From HGM04593 sp045588345 (lineage in GTDB: Bacteria; Bacteroidota; Bacteroidia; Bacteroidales; Bacteroidaceae): DNA of 58,073 nt. Every line of letters begins with the position of its first letter. Within the stretch, counting starts at the first letter, position 1. The notes beneath the pieces were generated by a model. The model was not told the origin of the DNA. It ran no database searches and was given only the letters and a program-made list of their open reading frames with translations. The DNA is taken from positions 1 to 58,073 of the forward strand of contig JAZNDZ010000103.1 of the NCBI GenBank assembly GCA_045588345.1, in the 5' to 3' direction. Position numbers and translations under genes: made by a program. This document shows, in pieces, positions 8,877-17,929 of this stretch.

Positions 8877-10196
8877 ATGAAGCTGAAAATGAGATTAACA
8901 ACAGTGCTGGCACTGATGATGTTTTTTGCCTTTAAGGCAAATGCGCAGGAAGCAGCACCAACAATGCACCTCACTCTTGACAAGGCAATTGAACTTGCGC
9001 TTAGCGAGAACCCGACAATGAAGGTTGCAGAGAAAGAGATTGAATTGAAAGAGGTATCAAAGACCGAGGCTTGGCAGAATCTTTTACCCACAGTATCAAT
9101 CAATGGTACTATTGCCTACAATATCAAGGTCGCAGAAATAAAGACCAGTATGGGTAGTTTCAAGATGGGTATGGACGACTCCAACACATGGAACGGAGCA
9201 TTGCAGGTATCCTTGCCTCTTTACGCTCCGGCAGTGTACCAGACAATGAACCTTACGAAGAGCGACCTTCAGCTTGCCGTTGAGAAGAGCCGCGGTTCAA
9301 AGATTGACCTTGTGAACCAGGTCACCAAGGCATACTACCAGCTGATGCTTGCACAGGATTCATACAATGTGCTCAACGAGAACTACAAACTGGCAGAGAC
9401 CAACTTCAACGTTGTAAATGCGATGTATGAGCAAGGACGCGTGAGCGAGTACGACAAGATTAGTGCCGAGGTACAGAAGAACAGCGCATGGCCATCAGTT
9501 ATCAGCGGCAAGAACGCTGTTGAGATTGCCAAATTGCAACTTAAGGTACTCATGGGCATAACCGCAGATGTAGACCTCGTCATTGACGACAACCTCAAGA
9601 ACCATGAGGCAGAAATGGCAAAAGTTGCAAATACCGAGATTGACCTTACAAACAACTCTACACTGCGCCAAATTGACATGCAGGGCGAACTGCTTGGAAA
9701 ACAGCGCAAACTGTTGAAGACATCATACCTTCCCACTTTGGCACTCGTGGGCAGTTACCAGTATCAGTCAATGTCAAACACAAACTGGGAGGTACACAAC
9801 TACAACTGGAGCAACGCCTCATCACTCACACTCTCTTTGAGCATTCCGATATTCAAGGCAAGCAACCAGACACAACTCAAGAGCAACAAGATACAGCAGT
9901 ATCAACTTGCCGAGACAAGAATAAACACAGAGCGCATGCTCAGCATGCAGGCACAGAGTTACATCGACAACATGACAAAGAGTTCGGAGCAACTACAGAG
10001 CAACAAGACTGCAGTTGAACTTGCCGAAAAAGGCCTTGAGATAAGCCAGAAGAGGTACGATGTGGGCCGTGGAACAATCCTTGAACTTACAAATTCACAG
10101 GTATCGCTCACAAATGTAAAGTTGTCGTACAACAACACAATATATGACTACCTTGTAGCAAAATCAGAGTTAAACAAAGTATTGGGTAAAGAATAA
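8877..10196 (+). CDS. TolC-family outer-membrane efflux channel
   Basis: Outer-membrane exit duct of a tripartite efflux pump. 439 residues with a signal peptide ending FKANAQ (about residue 22). Two repeats of the outer-membrane efflux fold are visible: the first starts LTLDKAIELALSENPTMKVA, the second has LRQIDMQGELLGKQRKLLKT and ends EKGLEISQKRYDVGRGTILE followed by LTNSQVSLTNVKLSYNN, the usual closing helix. Long helical stretches without Cys are typical. It follows the TetR gene by 12 bases and precedes the adaptor gene by 15 bases. Confidence 0.95.
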   Translation: MKLKMRLTTVLALMMFFAFKANAQEAAPTMHLTLDKAIELALSENPTMKVAEKEIELKEVSKTEAWQNLLPTVSINGTIAYNIKVAEIKTSMGSFKMGMDDSNTWNGALQVSLPLYAPAVYQTMNLTKSDLQLAVEKSRGSKIDLVNQVTKAYYQLMLAQDSYNVLNENYKLAETNFNVVNAMYEQGRVSEYDKISAEVQKNSAWPSVISGKNAVEIAKLQLKVLMGITADVDLVIDDNLKNHEAEMAKVANTEIDLTNNSTLRQIDMQGELLGKQRKLLKTSYLPTLALVGSYQYQSMSNTNWEVHNYNWSNASSLTLSLSIPIFKASNQTQLKSNKIQQYQLAETRINTERMLSMQAQSYIDNMTKSSEQLQSNKTAVELAEKGLEISQKRYDVGRGTILELTNSQVSLTNVKLSYNNTIYDYLVAKSELNKVLGKE

Positions 10197-10211
10197 AAAC
10201 TAAATATATCT

Positions 10212-11240
10212 ATGAAAAAGAATCTGACATTCATCGCTATGCTCGCAGCAGCTCTTTTGAGTTCATGCGGCAGTTCAGAGAGCACCGAGAATCAGGCTGC
10301 AGCAACCGGCACACAGCAAGTTGAAAAGCCAAAGGTAAAGATTGCAACTGTAAAGACCGAAGAGGTTGTGCAGAACGAGACCTACGCAACAACCGTCGAG
10401 GCTGAGGTAAAGAACAACATCATCCCGAACTCACCGCTCCGCATTGAGCAGATATTGGTTGAAGTGGGTGACCATGTAAAGAAGGGACAGAAACTTGTAA
10501 ACCTTGATGCAAGCAGCCTCGACCAGCTGAAGCTTCAGGTCGAGAACCAGACAATCGACTTCAAGCGCGTTGAAGAACTTTACAAGGTAGGCGGTGCGTC
10601 AAAAGCAGAATATGACAACGCAAAGACACAGCTCGAAGTAAACAGAAAAAGCCTTGCAAACCGCATGGAAAACACCGTGCTGGTAAGCCCTATAGACGGT
10701 GTAGTAACCAAGCGCAACTATGACAACGGTGACATGTACGGCGGACAACCGATACTTGTAGTTGAGCAGATTTCACCTGTAAAGATGAAGGTTAACGTGA
10801 GCGAGTCACTTTACGCCGCAACAAACAAGAACCTTGATGTAAAACTCAGTTTCGAGACATACGGTAACGAGGAATTCGAGGGCAAGATAGATATCATCTA
10901 CCCGACAATAGATGCTACAACACATACATTCCCCGTTGAGATAAAACTCGACAACAAGGACACACGCGTTCGCCCGGGCATGTTCGGCAGAGTAACAATC
11001 AACTTCGGTACCAAAAGCCACGTTGTAGTTCCAGATGTTGCAGTCATCAAGCAGGCCGGCAGCGGCAACTTCTATGTGTACACATACGCCGACGGCAAGG
11101 TAAAGAGCAACAAGGTTGAACTTGGCAAACGCATGGGCGACCGCTATGAACTGCTCTCAGGCATTGAGAACGGCAGCAAGGTCGTTATTGCCGGACATGC
11201 AGGCATAACCAACGGTACAGAGGTGGAAGTAATTGAATAA
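10212..11240 (+). CDS. RND efflux periplasmic adaptor (membrane-fusion) lipoprotein
   Basis: 342 residues. The N-terminus MKKNLTFIAMLAAALLSSCG is a lipoprotein signal with the lipid Cys at residue 19. The adaptor layout follows: a lipoyl half-motif (IEQILVEVGDHVKKGQKLVN), a short alpha-helical hairpin (about 98-145), the second lipoyl half with VLVSPIDGVVTKRNYDNGDM, then a beta-barrel and a membrane-proximal domain (VRPGMFGRVTINFG and VVVPDVAVIKQ). It bridges the RND pump and the TolC channel encoded on either side. The hairpin is short, as in other Bacteroidetes adaptors. Confidence 0.95.
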   Translation: MKKNLTFIAMLAAALLSSCGSSESTENQAAATGTQQVEKPKVKIATVKTEEVVQNETYATTVEAEVKNNIIPNSPLRIEQILVEVGDHVKKGQKLVNLDASSLDQLKLQVENQTIDFKRVEELYKVGGASKAEYDNAKTQLEVNRKSLANRMENTVLVSPIDGVVTKRNYDNGDMYGGQPILVVEQISPVKMKVNVSESLYAATNKNLDVKLSFETYGNEEFEGKIDIIYPTIDATTHTFPVEIKLDNKDTRVRPGMFGRVTINFGTKSHVVVPDVAVIKQAGSGNFYVYTYADGKVKSNKVELGKRMGDRYELLSGIENGSKVVIAGHAGITNGTEVEVIE

Positions 11241-11272
11241 CACACAAGTAACAACAGATAAAAATTAGTGAT

Positions 11273-14200
11273 ATGAGTATATATGAAAGTGCTGTAAAGA
11301 AGCCAATCATGACATCGCTCTGTTTCTTGGCGATTGCTCTATTTGGTCTCTTTTCATTCTCAAAACTCCCCATCGACCTGATGCCGGATATTGAGACAAA
11401 CACTATTATGGTGTTTACATATTACAATGGTGCAAGTGCCGAGGATATCGAGAACAACGTATCACGCCCATTGGAGAATACACTCAACTCCGTTGAGCAC
11501 CTCAAGCACATAACAAGCAACTCACGTGAGAACGTATCGGTAATCACGCTTGAGTTCGAGTTCGGATATGACATTGATGACCTTACAAACGATGTGCGCG
11601 ACAAACTTGACATGGTTGCATCGTCACTCCCCGATGATGCCAATAACCCTATCATCTTCAAGTTCTCTACCGACATGATTCCTATCATGATGCTTTCGGT
11701 AAAGGCCGATGAAAGCCAGGCCGCACTGTACAAGATTCTTGATGACAACGTGGTGAACCCGCTTGCACGTATCGACGGTGTGGGTACAGTATCCATTTCG
11801 GGTGCGCCTGAGCGCGAAATCAATGTTTACATGGACCCTGCAAAGATGGAGGCATACAACATCCCTGTAGAGTCGGTGAGCGCTGCCATCGGTGCCGAAA
11901 ACCGCAACATCCCGGGCGGTACATTCGATATCGGCAACAACACATACGCTCTTCGCGTTGAGGGCGAGTTCAGCGACCCGCGTGAAATGTATGAAATTGT
12001 TGTGGGCAACTACAATGGTGTGAACATATACCTCAAGGACGTTGCAACAATACATGACAACATACAGGAGCGCGCTCAGGAGACATACACCGACGGACAG
12101 CAGGGTGCCATGATTATCGTGCAGAAGCAGTCGGGAGGCAACTCTGTTGCTATCTCTAACGCTATACGCGAGGCACTGCCCGACCTTCAGAAGCGTCTTC
12201 CTTCGGACGTGAAGATTGACATCATTGTAGATACATCGGAGAACATCCTTCAGACTGTAGATACATTGTCTGGTACAATTATGGATGCTCTTATCTTCGT
12301 TGTACTTGTGGTATTCATCTTCCTTGGACGTTGGAGGGCTACAATTATCGTTGCCATTACTATTCCTTTCTCGCTCATCGCATCATTCATCTACCTTTAT
12401 GCGACAGGCGGTTCTATCAACATGATTTCACTTTCATGTCTGAGTATCGCTATCGGTTCTGTTGTGGACGATGCCATTGTGGTACTTGAGAACGTTACAA
12501 CACACATTGAGCGCGGTTCAAGCCCGCAGAACGCTGCTATCCACGGTACGAATGAGGTGGGTGTGTCGGTTATGGCATCTACATTGACCATGTTTGCTGT
12601 GTTCTTCCCGCTTACCATGGTTACAGGTATGGCCGGCGTGCTCTTCAAGCAATTGGGCTGGATGATGTGTATCATCATGCTCATTTCGCTTGTGGCATCA
12701 CTGACACTTACACCTATGATGTGTGCCAAGATGCTAAAACTGCAGAAGAAGCAAAGCAAGATATTCCTTTTGATATACAAACCTATCCAGAAGGTGCTTG
12801 ATGCTATTGACAATGGATACGCAGCAATAATCAACTGGGCTGTACGCCACCGCTGGACAGTGCTTATAGGCTGTTTTGCACTGTTTGCAGTAAGTCTTCT
12901 TTGTGCAAAAGGCATCAAGAGCGAGTTCTTCCCCGCAAATGACAGCGCCAGGGCAAGTGCAACGATTGAGTTGCCGGTAGGTGCACGCATAGAGACTGCT
13001 AGAGATGTTGCATTGAAACTCACCAATATGTGGCAAGAGCGTTATGGCGATGACATGAAGGCATGCAACTTCACTGTTGGTCAGGCCGGCGAGAACAATA
13101 CTTTCGCTTCGCTCAGAGACAACGGTTCGCATATTATCAGTTTCAATATGTCTTTTGTTCCTTCAAACGAGCGTGAAATATCAATTGATGTAATCTGTGA
13201 CCAGATGCGTGCCGATGTAAAGCAGTTCCCTGAAATTGCAAAATCGAACATCTCTACCGGACAAGGCGGTGGCATTGGCGGTCAGAGCATGGCTACTTTC
13301 GAAATCTACGGTTACGACTTTAACGAGACCGACCGAATAGCTAAAGAACTTGCAAACGAACTGAAGAAGAGCGACCTGATTACACAGGTAAACATCAGCC
13401 GTGGTGACTACCAGCCACAGTACCGTGTAGAATTCGACCGCAAGAAACTGGCTATGCACGGACTGAACCTGAGTACAGCAGCCACCTACATACGTAACCG
13501 TTACAACGGTGCTTTGGCAACATATTACCGCGAGGATGGTGACGAGTATGATGTAAAGGTACGTTACAACCCCGAAGCACGCCAGAGCATTGAGGACATT
13601 GAGAACATAAAACTCAACGGCAAGAACGGCCCTGTGAGCCTTAAAGAGGTGGGCAAGGTTGTCATGAACGAGATGCCGCCTACAATTGAGCGCAAGGACC
13701 GTGAACGTATTGTGACAGTTGATGCGGTAATGGCTGCAGGCGCAGCACTCAGCGACGGTGTGAACTATGGACAGGGAATCATTGACCAGATGGAACTTCC
13801 TTCGGGCATTGCAATTCAGGTTGCCGGTTCATACGAGGACCAAATGGATTCGAACCGTGACCTTGGACAACTCGCAATCATCATCCTTGTATTGGTGTTC
13901 ATTGTAATGGCATCACAGTTCGAGTCACTGACCTATCCGTTCATCCTCATGTTCTCGGTTGTATTTGCCTTGAGCGGTGTATTGCTCGGACTATTTGTTA
14001 CAAATTCTAACCTGAACATCATGTCAATGCTCGGCGGCATCATGCTTATCGGTATGGTTGTGAAGAACGGTATTGTGCTCATTGACTACATCATGCTGTT
14101 GCGTGAACGCGGATTGGGTATCATTGCAGCCTGTGTGGGTGCAGCCAAGAGCCGTCTCCGTCCTGTGCTCATGACAACATGTACGACAATCCTCGGTATG

Positions 14201-14440
14201 GTGCCTATGGCAACCAGCCAGGGTGTAGGTGCAGAAATGTGGCGGCCGTTGGGTATTGCCGTTATCGGCGGTCTTATAGTCTCTACAATCATGACTATGA
14301 TATACGTGCCTGCAATGTACAGTATATTCGCGGCTATCGGTGTAAAGCGTAAACGCAGAAGCATCAAGAAACAGCGTGAGCTCAACGAGTACTGGAAAGA
14401 GCACAAGCACGAGGAGCAACTTAAAGGTAAAGAGAAGTAA
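11273..14440 (+). CDS. RND multidrug-type efflux pump (AcrB/HAE1-like)
   Basis: Inner-membrane proton-driven efflux transporter of 1055 residues, the full AcrB length. Twelve membrane segments are arranged around two large periplasmic loops. The proton-relay residues are present: adjacent Asp in SIAIGSVVDDAIVVLEN (TM4) and Lys in GMVVKNGIVLIDYI (TM10). The periplasmic part has GVGTVSISGAPEREINVYMD and the docking-region motifs expected of the family. The paired Asp argue for an organic-substrate (HAE1) pump rather than a heavy-metal one. The C-terminus is a short charged tail (KEHKHEEQLKGKEK). It is the last gene before a terminator at 14512. Confidence 0.96.
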   Translation: MSIYESAVKKPIMTSLCFLAIALFGLFSFSKLPIDLMPDIETNTIMVFTYYNGASAEDIENNVSRPLENTLNSVEHLKHITSNSRENVSVITLEFEFGYDIDDLTNDVRDKLDMVASSLPDDANNPIIFKFSTDMIPIMMLSVKADESQAALYKILDDNVVNPLARIDGVGTVSISGAPEREINVYMDPAKMEAYNIPVESVSAAIGAENRNIPGGTFDIGNNTYALRVEGEFSDPREMYEIVVGNYNGVNIYLKDVATIHDNIQERAQETYTDGQQGAMIIVQKQSGGNSVAISNAIREALPDLQKRLPSDVKIDIIVDTSENILQTVDTLSGTIMDALIFVVLVVFIFLGRWRATIIVAITIPFSLIASFIYLYATGGSINMISLSCLSIAIGSVVDDAIVVLENVTTHIERGSSPQNAAIHGTNEVGVSVMASTLTMFAVFFPLTMVTGMAGVLFKQLGWMMCIIMLISLVASLTLTPMMCAKMLKLQKKQSKIFLLIYKPIQKVLDAIDNGYAAIINWAVRHRWTVLIGCFALFAVSLLCAKGIKSEFFPANDSARASATIELPVGARIETARDVALKLTNMWQERYGDDMKACNFTVGQAGENNTFASLRDNGSHIISFNMSFVPSNEREISIDVICDQMRADVKQFPEIAKSNISTGQGGGIGGQSMATFEIYGYDFNETDRIAKELANELKKSDLITQVNISRGDYQPQYRVEFDRKKLAMHGLNLSTAATYIRNRYNGALATYYREDGDEYDVKVRYNPEARQSIEDIENIKLNGKNGPVSLKEVGKVVMNEMPPTIERKDRERIVTVDAVMAAGAALSDGVNYGQGIIDQMELPSGIAIQVAGSYEDQMDSNRDLGQLAIIILVLVFIVMASQFESLTYPFILMFSVVFALSGVLLGLFVTNSNLNIMSMLGGIMLIGMVVKNGIVLIDYIMLLRERGLGIIAACVGAAKSRLRPVLMTTCTTILGMVPMATSQGVGAEMWRPLGIAVIGGLIVSTIMTMIYVPAMYSIFAAIGVKRKRRSIKKQRELNEYWKEHKHEEQLKGKEK

Positions 14441-14511
14441 TAACCGGCTGTTTGGCAACAGACAGCAGGGAATGGCAGGATAGACTATAACAAAACATGC
14501 ATAATCTCAAG

Positions 14512-14546
14512 AAGCCTCGGTTTACAAGATGTAAACAGGGCTTTTT
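14512..14546 (+). terminator. Rho-independent terminator after the RND operon
   Basis: AAGCC (14512-14516) and GTTTAC (14520-14525) pair with GTAAAC (14531-14536) and GGCTT (14539-14543), with a small internal bulge and a 5-base loop, ending in five T residues. It separates the pump genes from the PII-like gene. Confidence 0.75.
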
Positions 14547-14598
14547 GGGAAAAGCATATCGAAAAGTTTTTTGTCATTCCCGACTAAAACAGATACAG

Positions 14599-14892
14599 AT
14601 GAAAAGTATATTTATCACTTTCGACATTTCGCACAAGGAAGCTGTAATAAACATTCTGACACACAATAACTGCCGCGGCTTCTCCTTCTTTGACCAAATG
14701 CAGGGACGTGGCAGCGTCAGCGGTGAGCCTCACTACGGAACACATGCTTGGCCTTCAATGTGCGGTTCAATTATTGCCATTGTTGATGACAAAGCGGTGG
14801 ACAATATCCTTCGCGAGGTAAAGGCTCTTGACGAGGAGACACCTCAGTTGGGTCTGCGCGCTTTTGTATGGGACATTGAAAAGGTTTATTAA
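14599..14892 (+). CDS. PII-like small regulatory protein
   Basis: I choose ATG 14599, giving 97 residues from MKSIFITFDISHKEAVINIL; an upstream in-frame start at 14497 would put the terminator hairpin inside the gene. The protein has a ferredoxin-like beta-alpha-beta pattern with a loop GRGSVSGEPHYGTHAWPS in the place of the PII T-loop, then MCGSIIAIVDDKAVDNILRE. This resembles PII-like proteins that other bacteria encode beside RND metal or drug pumps (the PII-NG group). PII proteins bind nucleotides or small effectors and modulate a partner protein, so regulation of the neighbouring pump is a reasonable inference. Key PII nucleotide-binding residues are not obvious, and the family call is tentative. 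Confidence 0.75.
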   Translation: MKSIFITFDISHKEAVINILTHNNCRGFSFFDQMQGRGSVSGEPHYGTHAWPSMCGSIIAIVDDKAVDNILREVKALDEETPQLGLRAFVWDIEKVY

Positions 14893-14913
14893 CCTTGCGT
14901 ATAGCAGATAGGA

Positions 14914-14972
14914 GGTGACTCTTACCTTTATTGGTGATTATTGAACATCAGCAAAGGTAAGAGTCATCTTCT
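14914..14972. terminator. Bidirectional hairpin between convergent genes
   Basis: TGACTCTTACCTTT (14916-14929) pairs over 14 bases with 14953-14966, loop 23 bases, followed by TCTTCTTTT on the plus side. It lies between the end of the PII-like gene and the end of the minus-strand phosphatase-fold gene. Confidence 0.65.
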
Positions 14973-15008
14973 TTTACACATTGACTAAGCATTGGAGCAG
15001 AAGGAACT

Positions 15009-16550
15009 TTAGAATACCCTGAGGCTATTGTCATTGGGACGGCGAATGTGCAGTATACGTGCCATCTCAACAGCCAAGACAGCAGCCGGGGTCATCTCCT
15101 CGACAACCTTAGGCTCAACCTTGCCTCCATAGATTATTATAGGGAACATAACCGGCGTGCGGTAAGTGGCTATTGATTCTGAAGCAACATCGGTCACAAT
15201 CTTCCACCCGGGCATCAGCCGTAACCATACATCGCCTGAACTCGAGGGATTGTAGCCGTTCTTTACATATTGCATTTCAGGGCTCAACATTCCGCCTAAA
15301 CGATAGATTGTAAATACATCCTCTACTCCTTCGATTGACTTGAGGAACTCTATCGTGTGAGCAACTACCTCAAGTTTGTCTAACTTAAGGTTCTCGATTG
15401 TCTTGCGGTTGAGATAGAGTTGGCTGCCATAGACCCCTTCTACATAATCGCCTTTACCAAACTGCGCAGAGAGATAGACATTGAGCAACCCCTGGATTCT
15501 ATCCATATATATCTTGCCGGAAGGAAGGCGGTATTTTGTCCCGTCCTCGCTACTCTCGATTACATAACCGGTAGATGCGACAGAGACAACAACATTATCC
15601 AACCCTATATGCCTGTCTATGAAATTGAGCAAGTCAGCGATGCTCCTGTCAAGGCGGGCATACATATCCTGGATTTCAATGGGACGTTCCTCCATGGAAT
15701 TGCCGTTGTAGTTGCCTGCGTAATATGTCAGCGACAGACAATCGGCAATGTCGTCACGCCCGGCAAGCGTACCTTCAATGAAAGCCTTTGCCATTTCGCT
15801 TACTTCGTCATTAACGCAGGCTGTTGTCTTGTATGTACGGATATTGTTCATGCCATTGAAGGAGTAGGAGAAGGCACCGGGAGCAGTCTCGCCGAAATTG
15901 TTGTATTGTTCTGTCGGGAAAAGCGGCACCCACTTGCTTGAACGGCCACGTATGACCTTGTTCTTGTCGGCAGCCCACTGTGGATAAAGACCGTAATAAC
16001 TTGAACTGCACCAGTAACCGGTGGAGTTGTTCTTCCAAAGCACATGGTCGGCAGCATGACCACCGGCAAGCACAGCGGCATCCTCGTCGGGAGCAATGGA
16101 ACAGACAATGGCATTGCCGCGCGTAGCACGCTTCATTTCATCGGTTACTGTAATTGCCTTAAGCCTTGAAGGCGACATGGGCGAATTGGTGTAAACGCCT
16201 TGATGCTTGTGGTCCTCGACACAATTCACAATGCGCAACGAAGAACGGTCAAGCCAACGCTCGCCCACTATTCCATTAACGTAAGGTGTGGTCCCTGACG
16301 AGAGGGCTGCGGTTGCCGAAGCACGGTCAATATTCTCAAAAGGATAATAAGCGTTAGGGAAGACCTTGCCGCCCGACATAAGGCGCTTGAAACCGTCGTC
16401 GCAATAGAGGTTGCTGAACTCGTACAGAAAATCGGTACGCAACTGGTCCACAGTTATATTAATGTAGAGTTTAGGTGACTTCATACCCTGCTGGGCTAAT
16501 GCAGGGAGAACACCAAGCAACAAAAATGCTATATAATATTTAATTCGCAT
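15009..16550 (-). CDS. Alkaline-phosphatase-superfamily protein lacking catalytic residues
   Basis: 513 residues with a signal peptide (MRIKYYIAFLLLGVLPALAQ), hence periplasmic or exported. The fold is that of the PafA / nucleotide pyrophosphatase branch: INITVDQLRTDFLYEF at the start, SSGTTPYVNGIVGERW, and the C-terminal TPVMFPIIIYGG. The catalytic set appears lost. The usual Thr nucleophile position in the TxxGHxS-like segment reads DRASATAALSSG. The DYxGH metal-ligand segment is YYAGN. The ADHG metal-ligand segment is ASTGY. The late His of THVPIIFYG is replaced in TPVMFPIIIYG. Only the first Asp remains. It is therefore likely a pseudoenzyme with a structural or binding role. Its start overlaps the end of the DUF4105 gene by 22 bases, so the two are probably made together. 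Confidence 0.85.
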   Translation of the reverse strand: MRIKYYIAFLLLGVLPALAQQGMKSPKLYINITVDQLRTDFLYEFSNLYCDDGFKRLMSGGKVFPNAYYPFENIDRASATAALSSGTTPYVNGIVGERWLDRSSLRIVNCVEDHKHQGVYTNSPMSPSRLKAITVTDEMKRATRGNAIVCSIAPDEDAAVLAGGHAADHVLWKNNSTGYWCSSSYYGLYPQWAADKNKVIRGRSSKWVPLFPTEQYNNFGETAPGAFSYSFNGMNNIRTYKTTACVNDEVSEMAKAFIEGTLAGRDDIADCLSLTYYAGNYNGNSMEERPIEIQDMYARLDRSIADLLNFIDRHIGLDNVVVSVASTGYVIESSEDGTKYRLPSGKIYMDRIQGLLNVYLSAQFGKGDYVEGVYGSQLYLNRKTIENLKLDKLEVVAHTIEFLKSIEGVEDVFTIYRLGGMLSPEMQYVKNGYNPSSSGDVWLRLMPGWKIVTDVASESIATYRTPVMFPIIIYGGKVEPKVVEEMTPAAVLAVEMARILHIRRPNDNSLRVF

Positions 16551-17737
16551 ATCCTTTCTTTATAAATGAGGAACAAAGAACGTGAAAGTATTGTAACGGC
16601 ACAGAAATAGAGGGGCACCGGATATGATTGCAAACCGATGATTGCCGTCAGCAGGAACAGCATTGCAAAAATGACCTGCACCCATGCCAATGCCGGAGAA
16701 CGGTATCTGATGATTCGATAAATCATCGCAGGCATGATGAAAAGCGCCAGAGGATTAAGAATGACTATTGCGTAATTGCTGCCGACTGCCGGATGCTCCG
16801 AAAAGAGCGCCATGAACAACAGAAGACAACCGGCGGCACCCTGAAGCGACATCAAAAGCACATCGAACCCCCAAAAGAATTTTTTCTTGCGGATTTCGCA
16901 CAACTGCACGATAAAGGTAAAGACCAACAGTAGCAATGAGACATTGAATGGAGTGAAGTTGCTGTGTGCCATCGGCGGACGGTTCTCCTTGACAAGCACA
17001 TTTACAGCCTTTACCAAAGGGACTCTGTTGCCACTTGCATCTACAACGTATGCCTTGTCAAGGTCATTCATCAGGTTTGCTGGAACAAATTGCAGTTCCT
17101 CGAGCGTTGCACTGTAGTCAACATCGGAACCCATGAGAAGATTTATTCCGAAAGAGTACCAGGGATGAGCCAGTGTCGCTGCCGACAGGCTTTCGCGGAA
17201 TGTAGGCAGAGACACCGCTGTATCACATTCGTATTCTACACGGTACCCATCGCCAAGAGCCTCGAGCACCTTGTCGCGAGCCATAGTTGTGCAGTTCGCA
17301 TAGAAATAGTTGTAGCGGTAGACCCGGTTTTCGGGTTTGCAGTTCTCCTCAAGCAACGAATAAAGCCTGCTTACCTGCTGGGGAGTAAGGTCAAGAAGTT
17401 GCTCGGTAACCGATGAACCACGCAACTGATATTCGTACAGGAACGACCTGTATGTTGTTGCACCCACCATATAATCGGTCTCGCCCAAAATGAAACGCCA
17501 CATGAAATTTGGGGTATCGAAATCAAAATAACCGTAATTGTATATCTTTTCAACACCTTTTTCATCATTTACATAACGCAAGGCTGTGTGCCCAAAAAGG
17601 GAATATGCCTCGTCGCCGGGCGAGCATGTGAGCAAACTGAAACGTGCGTTACCAGCCCACAGGGCCGTAACAGACATCACACTAAAAAGCAACAGGGAAA
17701 ATATTCTTTTCACAATAGAACATTGAATTTTAAACAA
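16529..17737 (-). CDS. DUF4105 membrane protein
   Basis: 402 residues. Signal-like N-terminus (KRIFSLLLFSVMSVTALWAG), then a soluble domain with FSLLTCSPGDEAYSLFGHTA and NYFYANCTTMARDKVLEAL, i.e. the conserved His and Cys of DUF4105, a family placed near the papain/NlpC-like cysteine peptidases. The last 130 residues hold four or five membrane segments (from LLLLVFTFIVQL onward). So a periplasmic, possibly peptidase-like domain is anchored by a C-terminal membrane bundle. I keep the ATG at 17737; a GTG at 17713 would start directly at the signal peptide (VKRIFSL...) and is a real alternative. It is driven by a consensus promoter at 17752-17782 and overlaps the downstream pseudo-phosphatase gene. 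Confidence 0.87.
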   Translation of the reverse strand: MFKIQCSIVKRIFSLLLFSVMSVTALWAGNARFSLLTCSPGDEAYSLFGHTALRYVNDEKGVEKIYNYGYFDFDTPNFMWRFILGETDYMVGATTYRSFLYEYQLRGSSVTEQLLDLTPQQVSRLYSLLEENCKPENRVYRYNYFYANCTTMARDKVLEALGDGYRVEYECDTAVSLPTFRESLSAATLAHPWYSFGINLLMGSDVDYSATLEELQFVPANLMNDLDKAYVVDASGNRVPLVKAVNVLVKENRPPMAHSNFTPFNVSLLLLVFTFIVQLCEIRKKKFFWGFDVLLMSLQGAAGCLLLFMALFSEHPAVGSNYAIVILNPLALFIMPAMIYRIIRYRSPALAWVQVIFAMLFLLTAIIGLQSYPVPLYFCAVTILSRSLFLIYKERICELNII

Positions 17738-17751
17738 ATGTAAATCTACTG

Positions 17752-17782
17752 CAAATATACAATTTCCATTTTAAGCAACAAA
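17752..17782 (-). promoter_or_regulatory. Consensus promoter of the DUF4105 operon
   Basis: On the minus strand: TTTG (17782-17779), 19 bases, TATATTTG (17759-17752), an exact match to the Bacteroides consensus. It drives the gene starting at 17737 (or 17713). Confidence 0.82.
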
Positions 17783-17876
17783 GAACCGAAGTACATTCAT
17801 CGGCCGGACAAATATAAAGTATCGCATGCAAAATGCACAAATACTGCACAAGACAACAACAAACTGGGCACATATT

Positions 17877-17907
17877 TTTGTAAAAAGGGTAAATTACAGT
17901 ATCTTTG
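17877..17907 (+). promoter_or_regulatory. Consensus promoter of the coaX operon
   Basis: TTTG (17877-17880), 19 bases, TATCTTTG (17900-17907): exact Bacteroides consensus, 22 bases upstream of the TTG start of coaX. It is back-to-back with the DUF4105 promoter, about 95 bases away. Confidence 0.85.
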
Positions 17908-17929
17908 CAAAAATTTTCATTTTTCGGTT

